DNA of 25,554 nt from assembly GCA_035760965.1 (NCBI GenBank), contig DASTRY010000090.1:1-25554 (forward strand), given 5' to 3'. The DNA comes from JADGHX01 sp035760965. GTDB lineage: Bacteria > Pseudomonadota > Gammaproteobacteria > Steroidobacterales > Steroidobacteraceae. A program made the position numbers and the translations under genes. Under the pieces are notes generated by a model, which was given only the letters and a program-made list of their open reading frames with translations, was not told the origin of the DNA and searched no databases. Below, piece by piece: positions 20,612-25,554 of this stretch; position 1 is the stretch's first letter; each line of letters starts with the position of its first letter.

Positions 20612-21433
20612 TCAGCCACCGGACAGAATGCCTAGCACGCCATCGCCCTTCAACTCCGTCGCGAAACCCGCACGCCGCAGGCGCGTCGCCACTTCGTTCG
20701 GCACATCGCGTCCGCTCGTGAGCTTGTTGGGTGTGCCGGTGTAGTGGAACAGCCTGCCTCGGCGCTTCAACACGCGCGCGAGCTGATCGTAGAACGCCTG
20801 CGAATACAGCTCGCCTGCGATACCGAAGCGCGGCGGGTCGTGCAGAATGGCATCGACGGACGCATCCGGTAACGCCGCGATCTCCTGCGCGATGTCGCCT
20901 TGCGTGAGCGTCAGCGCGCCGCCGGCTGGAGGTGACCACGGGTTGAGCGTGCGCAGCCAGACCACATCCGGATTCTTCTCGTACGACAGCACGCTTCTCG
21001 CCTGTTTGCGCAGACACCACGCGGCGAAGTAGCCCAGTCCTCCGCACGTATCCAGCACCACTTTGCCTTGCGGCTGGATCGAGGCAACCTTGCGCTCCGC
21101 ATCCTCGTACGGGGAAACGTTCGCCGTCGGCAGCATCTTGATGCCGTCGATCTCGAACGTCGGCGGGCCCCATTCCGTCGGAACGAGCTTGATGAGCGAG
21201 GTCGTGAAGCGCGCAACCGGCGCGAACTCCGCGCCCGTCCAGTAGTAGATCGTGCGGTCCTTCGCGGCTTCGAGATACGGAAAGCTGCGGCCTTGCCAGA
21301 TCCATTCGCCTGGCCGCACGAGCACCGGCTCGCGCGTGCGCTCGAGATCGAGCGAGCACTCGATCTCGCTCACGCCCGCATCTCTCGCGGCGAGCAATGC
21401 TTGGTGCACCTTCAAGGTCAGAAGCGGGCTCAT
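20612..21433 (-). CDS. Archaeal-type SAM-dependent methyltransferase (COG2521-like)
   Basis: With the ATG at 21433 the protein is 273 residues. The N-terminal part has paired strands (LEIECSLDLERTREPVLVR-like pattern beginning near VSEIECSLDLERT). The Rossmann methyltransferase core shows VVLDTCGGLGYFAAW (motif I, about 126-140), SYEKNPDVVWLRTLNPWS with the acidic ribose ligand, QGDIAQ, and DAILHDPPRFGIAGELYSQ (about 194-212), then GRLFHYTGTPNK. The DPPRF and LNPWS motifs resemble the family long annotated as predicted archaeal methyltransferases. The substrate is unknown; the DPP(R/Y) type motif is often seen in nucleic-acid or small-molecule amino-methyltransferases. An in-frame ATG at 21490 is an alternative start, adding 19 residues. 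It lies between the LuxR regulator gene and DUF2277 in one orientation, suggesting an operon. Confidence 0.82.
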   Translation of the reverse strand: MSPLLTLKVHQALLAARDAGVSEIECSLDLERTREPVLVRPGEWIWQGRSFPYLEAAKDRTIYYWTGAEFAPVARFTTSLIKLVPTEWGPPTFEIDGIKMLPTANVSPYEDAERKVASIQPQGKVVLDTCGGLGYFAAWCLRKQARSVLSYEKNPDVVWLRTLNPWSPPAGGALTLTQGDIAQEIAALPDASVDAILHDPPRFGIAGELYSQAFYDQLARVLKRRGRLFHYTGTPNKLTSGRDVPNEVATRLRRAGFATELKGDGVLGILSGG

Positions 21434-21499
21434 CGCGCGAGTCTGACACCCGCAATCCGCATCGCGCCAGCGCGCGAGCGGCAGCGCCATCCGGCGCCG

Positions 21500-24088
21500 T
21501 CAGCCCTCGGTCCCTTCGCGCTGCTTGCGTACCATGGCGACCGCTTCGGCTCGTGAGGGTACGCCGAGCTTCATCAGGATCGCGGACACGTGATGATCGA
21601 CGGTCTTCGTCGAGACGAAGAGTCGCGTGGCAATGGCCGAGTTGCGCAGCCCTTCCGAGAGCAACTTCAGCACTTCGGCCTCGCGGCGCGTGAGCCCGTG
21701 CGGATCGTTGCGGGTGGAGGTTCGCTGGCCGCGCGGAATCTTGCGCACACCCTGCGCACGCATCATTCGACGCAAGGCACCAGCCGCCGCCGTGGCGCCG
21801 AGTTGTTCCATCACGGAAAGGGATTCGAGCTGCTCACATTCGCCGCCATGCCAGGCGAGCACAGTGGCGTACTCGTAGTTGCACCCGAGCGAACGCCATG
21901 CATCGGCGGCTGCGCGCCAATCGCCGTTCATCTCGAGAGCATGAGGATGCGCGGCCGTCGAGGGCGGACACGGCAGTGCGCCGGCACGCCACAGCCATAC
22001 GGCAAGCTCGCCCGTGATCCACGGATCACGCCCTTCCAGCGCCAGCTCGTACGCCGGCTGCACTTCACGCACGATGCGATCGTGATCGCCGGCCAACCAG
22101 GCGGCGTCGGCATACGCCACGGCGACCGGACCGATCCGCTGCGCCTCCTGAGTGACACTCGCCAGCTTGCGCGCTTCTTCGAGCGGACTGGTGACGTCCG
22201 TGTCCCCACGCCGAATACGCAGATGGCCAAGCACCGTCAGCGCCGGGATGCGCGTGATCGCTGCGGTGCGCGGATGGCGCAGCACCGCCTCCGCATCATC
22301 GCTCGCCTGATTCCATTCACCGAGCTCGAAGCGGCCGCGCGAGCGCCATGCGAGCATGTACAACCGCCACGAGTCGAGATCGTGCTGCTCGCAATACGCG
22401 AGCCCCTCCGCCAGATAGCGCTCGCCATCGACGTAGCGCCGCTGTGCAATGGCGGTCGCAGACAGGTTCGTGTACGCGCGCGCCGCGTGCTCCTGCAGTC
22501 CGTGCGCCAGCGCAATGTCGAGGCTGTGATGCAAGTCGGCCTCGCCCGCGGGGTCGCCGAGCATGAGGCGGGCGGCGCCGAGATTGTTGAGCGCATGGCT
22601 CGAGATCTCGTCGTACCCGGAGGGCTCCGCGAGCCGGATGGTTCGCAGCGCCCATTCGATGGCCCTCTCGGCCTTGCCCGCCAGCATGTCGAGCTGCGCG
22701 CGATTGCTGAAGGCCATCGCGAGCTCGGGCCCGGGCGGCAACGGCTCGAGCACGGCAACGGCCTCGGCCGCGTACCTCTCCGCATCGGCACGCCGGCCGG
22801 CGAACCAGCTGAGGCGTGAGAGCCAGCGCAGCGTATCGCCCTCTTTCGTACGATCCTGCAGCGAGCGCCAGATCACGAGCGCGGCTTGGCGCGTCTCGAC
22901 CGCGCATTCGATCTGATCCGTCAGATAACACTCGTACGAGAGCTGCTCGTGCAGACGCGCGCGCGACTCGTCGTCGAGATCCTCCGCGTTCTGCAGAGCG
23001 AGTCGATAGTGCGAGGCCGCTTCGCGGTGCGCGCCCACCGAGGCGGCTTGTTGAGCAGCGAGCCGCGCAAAGCGGAACACCTCGCTCTTGTTCTTCGCGC
23101 GATCCGCGTGATGCGCGAGCCGCGCCAGCGGAATACCGGACCGCCGCGCAAGAATGTCCAGCACGCGCGCGTGCAGCTCTTGCTGCCGAGCCTGGGACAG
23201 CGAGTCTTCGAGCGCACGTCGCGCCAGCTCGTGACGAAATGCGAGCGAGTTGTCGGCGCCGCGGATCATGCCCATCGCGAGGCAGCTCTCGATGCCCGCC
23301 TCATCGCAGCCGACGGCTTCTTCGAGCAGCCACGACTCGGCCTTGCCCGGGACGATCGAGACGAGCTCCGCGATCTCGCGCGCCGCGGGACTCAAGCGCA
23401 GCGCTCGCGCGAGCACGGCGTCGCGCACGGTCGCCGGCACGGCTTCAGCCGCAGCGGCGAGCACTTCCGTCACGTAGAACGGATTGCCGCCCGTCATCTC
23501 GCGCAACCCCTCGTGAGAGCGGCCAGCGTTGCACGCGAGCTTGGCGACGGCGGCCTCGGAAAGCGGCGCGAGATACATACGATGCACGTTCGCGCGGGGC
23601 AGCTCGCCGACGACGAGCCGCAGTGGGTGACGCGGCCCGATCTCATCGTCGCGATACGTCGCGACGACCAGCGCGCGCGTGCGGTGAATGCGGCGCGCAA
23701 GAAACTTCAGCAGATCGAGCGTCGCCTCATCGGCCCAGTGCAGGTCTTCCAGAACCACCAGGGCCCGCGGGCCGCGCTCCAGCTCATCGAGCGCCGCCGT
23801 GAAGATGGCTTCGCGGTCGCCGATCGTGATGGCGGCAAGCAACGCCTTCTGCGTCTGGCGTGCGATGTCGTGCAGCGGCGCAAGCGGACGCGGCGTGAAC
23901 AGCGCATCGCAGGAACCCCAGAGCACACGCACCGCGCTGCCCTTCTGATGCGCGAAAGCCTGCATGAGAGCGGACTTGCCGATGCCGGCTTCGCCGGCGA
24001 GCAGCGCCAGCACGCCGCCGTGCTCCACAGCTGCGTCGAGCCACTCGCTCAAGCTGGCGAGCTGGCGCTCCCTCTCGAGCAGCTCCAT
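21500..24088 (-). CDS. Large AAA-ATPase/LuxR-type transcriptional regulator (STAND, LAL/MalT-like)
   Basis: This 862-residue regulator has an N-terminal ATPase with Walker A GEAGIGKS (32-39) and Walker B LVVLEDLHWAD (110-120), followed by TYRDDEIGPRHPLR and GGNPFYVTEVLAAA. A long helical, tetratricopeptide-like middle (about 300-780) is rich in Ala and Leu. The C-terminal LuxR helix-turn-helix starts near 799: LTRREAEVLKLLSEGLRNSA, then VSTKTVDHHVSAILMKLGV. Such signal-transduction ATPases oligomerise on an inducer and ATP, then activate transcription; the inducer here is unknown. The start is the ATG at 24088. The gene is upstream of the methyltransferase and DUF2277 genes and close enough to share a transcript. 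The UrcA-like gene ends 25 bp upstream of it in the same direction. Confidence 0.92.
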   Translation of the reverse strand: MELLERERQLASLSEWLDAAVEHGGVLALLAGEAGIGKSALMQAFAHQKGSAVRVLWGSCDALFTPRPLAPLHDIARQTQKALLAAITIGDREAIFTAALDELERGPRALVVLEDLHWADEATLDLLKFLARRIHRTRALVVATYRDDEIGPRHPLRLVVGELPRANVHRMYLAPLSEAAVAKLACNAGRSHEGLREMTGGNPFYVTEVLAAAAEAVPATVRDAVLARALRLSPAAREIAELVSIVPGKAESWLLEEAVGCDEAGIESCLAMGMIRGADNSLAFRHELARRALEDSLSQARQQELHARVLDILARRSGIPLARLAHHADRAKNKSEVFRFARLAAQQAASVGAHREAASHYRLALQNAEDLDDESRARLHEQLSYECYLTDQIECAVETRQAALVIWRSLQDRTKEGDTLRWLSRLSWFAGRRADAERYAAEAVAVLEPLPPGPELAMAFSNRAQLDMLAGKAERAIEWALRTIRLAEPSGYDEISSHALNNLGAARLMLGDPAGEADLHHSLDIALAHGLQEHAARAYTNLSATAIAQRRYVDGERYLAEGLAYCEQHDLDSWRLYMLAWRSRGRFELGEWNQASDDAEAVLRHPRTAAITRIPALTVLGHLRIRRGDTDVTSPLEEARKLASVTQEAQRIGPVAVAYADAAWLAGDHDRIVREVQPAYELALEGRDPWITGELAVWLWRAGALPCPPSTAAHPHALEMNGDWRAAADAWRSLGCNYEYATVLAWHGGECEQLESLSVMEQLGATAAAGALRRMMRAQGVRKIPRGQRTSTRNDPHGLTRREAEVLKLLSEGLRNSAIATRLFVSTKTVDHHVSAILMKLGVPSRAEAVAMVRKQREGTEG

Positions 24089-24113
24089 TCAGGAGCTGCC
24101 CGCCGGCGCGGTT

Positions 24114-24452
24114 TCAGTGCGCCGGCATCGAGAACGGACCATCGTTACTGCGGATGTAAAACGCGGTGAGCGACGGCTTGTGGATGCTGGCAACGGCATG
24201 GGCTACCGCCTCCTGATAACAGGGACGTGAGATCCTGATCCGTCTGACGTCGCCCGCCGGATATTCCGGACAGACGACCTTCGCGGCTTGCTCGATGCGC
24301 CGATACAGTACAGCGTTTCCGGCGGGTGTCGCGAGGTTCAGATCGTCGTAGCGGACCACGACGGCGTCGGTAGCGTGAGCGGGAACGGCGACGGCGGTCG
24401 CCAGCATGAGCGCGGCGAGGCCGGCCTGAATCGATTTCGATAGGGTGTTCAT
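24114..24452 (-). CDS. UrcA-family exported protein
   Basis: This protein of 112 residues has a signal peptide (MNTLSKSIQAGLAALMLATA..., predicted cut after AHA near residue 27). The mature part fits the UrcA family: VVVRYDDLNLATPAGNAVLYRRI, then AAKVVCPEY and RPCYQEAVAHAVASI. The two cysteines could form a disulfide. UrcA proteins are small periplasmic or secreted proteins of unknown function, common in alphaproteobacteria and xanthomonad-like groups. The start is fixed by the ATGA overlap with the DUF4242 stop. There is no purine-rich ribosome binding site (the leader reads CTTCTTCCT), which fits translation by re-initiation after DUF4242. Confidence 0.85.
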   Translation of the reverse strand: MNTLSKSIQAGLAALMLATAVAVPAHATDAVVVRYDDLNLATPAGNAVLYRRIEQAAKVVCPEYPAGDVRRIRISRPCYQEAVAHAVASIHKPSLTAFYIRSNDGPFSMPAH

Positions 24453-24721
24453 AGGAAGAAGTACGGGTCTAGCACACGGATTTCGGTGATGCGGGTCACT
24501 GGCAGCTTGTTGCAGTCGGCCGCGCGGCGAATGGCCTCCGGCGAGGGGCCGTCGTAGATGCAGAAGGTGCGCTTGCGGTCCGGCGTGACGTAGGAGAAGA
24601 CCCAGGTCACGGAGAATTCGGCATTGTTGTCGCACACCCTGCGCGTGAGCGCGGCGCCCTCCGCGTTCATCGGGATGTTCAGGCCCTCCGGAAACTCTCG
24701 TTCTACCAGGTAGCGAGGCAT
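24449..24721 (-). CDS. DUF4242 family protein
   Basis: This protein of 90 residues starts MPRYLVEREFPEGL and contains VTWVFSYVTPDRKRTFCIYD and GPSPEAIRRAADCNKLPVTR, a pattern typical of DUF4242 domains (small ferredoxin-like alpha/beta proteins, some reported as nickel-binding). The function in this organism is unknown. No signal peptide is visible, so it should be cytoplasmic, unlike its partner UrcA. The stop overlaps the UrcA start by 4 bp (ATGA). No strong ribosome binding site precedes the ATG at 24721, and a stable hairpin lies 17 bases upstream in the leader. Confidence 0.85.
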   Translation of the reverse strand: MPRYLVEREFPEGLNIPMNAEGAALTRRVCDNNAEFSVTWVFSYVTPDRKRTFCIYDGPSPEAIRRAADCNKLPVTRITEIRVLDPYFFL

Positions 24722-24738
24722 GGGATGCTGTCCGGTAT

Positions 24739-24757
24739 CGCCCGGGGAATCCGGGCG
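24739..24757. promoter_or_regulatory. GC-rich hairpin just upstream of the DUF4242 start
   Basis: CGCCCGG and CCGGGCG form a perfect 7-bp stem around a 5-base loop. In the minus-strand transcript it would end 17 bases before the DUF4242 ATG, where it could hide the translation start; as DNA it could be an operator. A second small palindrome, GCCGA-AA-TCGGC, lies at 24785-24796. Confidence 0.4.
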
Positions 24758-24801
24758 AGCCTGATCATCCCCCGCTCCCCGTCGGCCGAAATCGGCAGAC
24801 G

Positions 24802-24833
24802 CTACCCAAATTGCACCGCGGCCTACCCACATT
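24802..24833 (+). promoter_or_regulatory. Direct repeat two helical turns apart upstream of the PEP-CTERM gene
   Basis: CTACCCAAATT (24802-24812) recurs as CTACCCACATT (24823-24833), 10 of 11 bases identical and exactly 21 bp apart. That spacing places both copies on one face of the helix, as expected for a tandem-binding activator or repressor. The repeat lies in the 190-bp gap between the divergent DUF4242 and PEP-CTERM genes. No clear sigma-70 or sigma-54 promoter was recognised next to it. Confidence 0.4.
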
Positions 24834-24911
24834 ATCGATGGGCGATGAGCCGGTCCGCGCGCCCTTTCCGCGTATACCTGCAGTGACACCAACAACGGAG
24901 AAGGGAAGGAC

Positions 24912-25547
24912 ATGCGTTTCAGACTCATTGCCATGCTCGCCCTGAGCCTGGTCGGCGCGCAGAGCGCCAATGCCGTGGTCATCGACGGCAAGGACTGGCG
25001 GCAGCTCACCGACACCACCGGGTTCAGCTGGCTGCAGATCGCGAGCCAGTGCGGCACCGGCGTGTGCTCCGGAAGCATCGGCTCGGTAGACGTCGATGGG
25101 TGGATTTGGGCCGAGAATGCCGACGTGCTCGGTCTGTTCGACGCGATCATCCAGCCGGGGAGCACGCAGTTCCCCGCCGGCACGACCAGCTACGCGGCCG
25201 CCAGCGACGCGGACATCGCGAACGCCATCGGCACGCTCTTCGATGCCACGTCGATCTTTCCGTTCGGCTCGAGCGCGTATCGCGAGGTGCGCGGCCTCAC
25301 GCGTTCGGCGACCGCCGACAACGCGACGCTGGCCTATCTGAAGGACAGCCCCTTCGCGATCCCCGACGAGGCGGCGTTCGACACAGCCTATCCGAAGAAT
25401 CTCGGGGACAGCGCGACGGGCATTTGGCTCTACAAGCCCACGGCCGTGCCGGAGCCGACCGCGCTGGCGCTGTTCGGGTTGGGTCTTGTGGGAGTCGGCC
25501 TGATCCGGCGGCGCTCCGCCACTCTTCGTTCGGCCTGCGCCGCGTAG
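24912..25547 (+). CDS. PEP-CTERM sorting-domain exported protein
   Basis: This protein of 211 residues has an N-terminal signal peptide (RFRLIAMLALSLVGAQ, predicted cut after ANA near residue 21) and a C-terminal sorting signal: VPEP, the hydrophobic helix TALALFGLGLVGVGLI and an RRR stop-transfer. In exosortase-containing bacteria this tail is recognised and cleaved at the membrane. The mature part (WRQLTDTTGFSWLQIASQCG, DGWIWAENADVLGLFDAI) resembles a recurrent group of PEP-CTERM surface proteins with paired cysteines and WxWA-type motifs; the function is unknown. A very strong ribosome binding site (GGAGAAGGGAAGG, 24897-24909) precedes the ATG. No exosortase or glycan-biosynthesis gene is in the window. 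Confidence 0.92.
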   Translation: MRFRLIAMLALSLVGAQSANAVVIDGKDWRQLTDTTGFSWLQIASQCGTGVCSGSIGSVDVDGWIWAENADVLGLFDAIIQPGSTQFPAGTTSYAAASDADIANAIGTLFDATSIFPFGSSAYREVRGLTRSATADNATLAYLKDSPFAIPDEAAFDTAYPKNLGDSATGIWLYKPTAVPEPTALALFGLGLVGVGLIRRRSATLRSACAA

Positions 25548-25554
25548 CGTCGGG

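Noticed and set aside
24789..24815. Possible sigma-54 promoter (GG...GC pair with TTGCA) upstream of the PEP-CTERM gene.
   Set aside because: The GG and GC elements are about 19 bp apart instead of the required 12, so the element is not functional in this form.

Overview
The window is GC-rich, gene-dense bacterial DNA with short gaps and many 4-bp gene overlaps. The gene set is phenylacetate catabolism (paaA, paaX), a DUF2058 gene, an UrcA-family gene, a PEP-CTERM protein and large hybrid histidine kinases. It points to a free-living proteobacterium, most likely a gammaproteobacterium of the Steroidobacter/Xanthomonadales type. That placement is inferred from gene content only. No rRNA, tRNA, CRISPR array, insertion sequence or phage gene was seen.

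Layout. (1) 1-1575: the 5' part of paaA (minus strand, running off the left edge) and the divergent repressor gene paaX, separated by a promoter overlapped by a perfect 11-bp inverted repeat. (2) 1599-5237: a fused HyuA-HyuB 5-oxoprolinase directly behind paaX. (3) 5285-6460 (minus): a SnoaL-like gene followed by a short-chain dehydrogenase. Divergent to them, 6627-8912 encodes a PYROXD2/CrtI-like flavoprotein, a coupled 67-residue protein and an MgtC-like membrane protein. (4) 8909-10888 (minus): a PAS-PAS hybrid kinase, divergent from folD (11028-11921), which converges on a small antibiotic-biosynthesis-monooxygenase-like gene. (5) 12558-17213: a very large CHASE3-GAF-kinase-triple-receiver protein and a CheR-type methyltransferase. 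The kinase carries 23 Ser/Gly-rich pentapeptides encoded by a 15-bp/60-bp tandem repeat. (6) 17251-20097: an exported beta-propeller-like protein, a membrane metallophosphoesterase and a DUF2058 protein. (7) 20101-20270: an intergenic array of degenerate 42-bp units, several able to form a small hairpin. (8) 20325-24088 (minus): an apparent operon of an AAA/LuxR regulator, an archaeal-type (COG2521-like) methyltransferase and DUF2277. (9) 24114-25547: a coupled DUF4242-UrcA gene pair, divergent from a PEP-CTERM exported protein.

How they work together: PaaX is expected to repress the paa operon by binding the shared intergenic palindrome until phenylacetyl-CoA accumulates. The CHASE3 kinase and CheR probably form a sensory module combining phosphorylation and methylation. 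The remaining operons are linked by spacing and overlap, but their substrates cannot be read from the sequence. The least explained items are the tandem repeat inside the kinase gene, the 42-bp intergenic array, and the LuxR/archaeal-type methyltransferase/DUF2277 operon.
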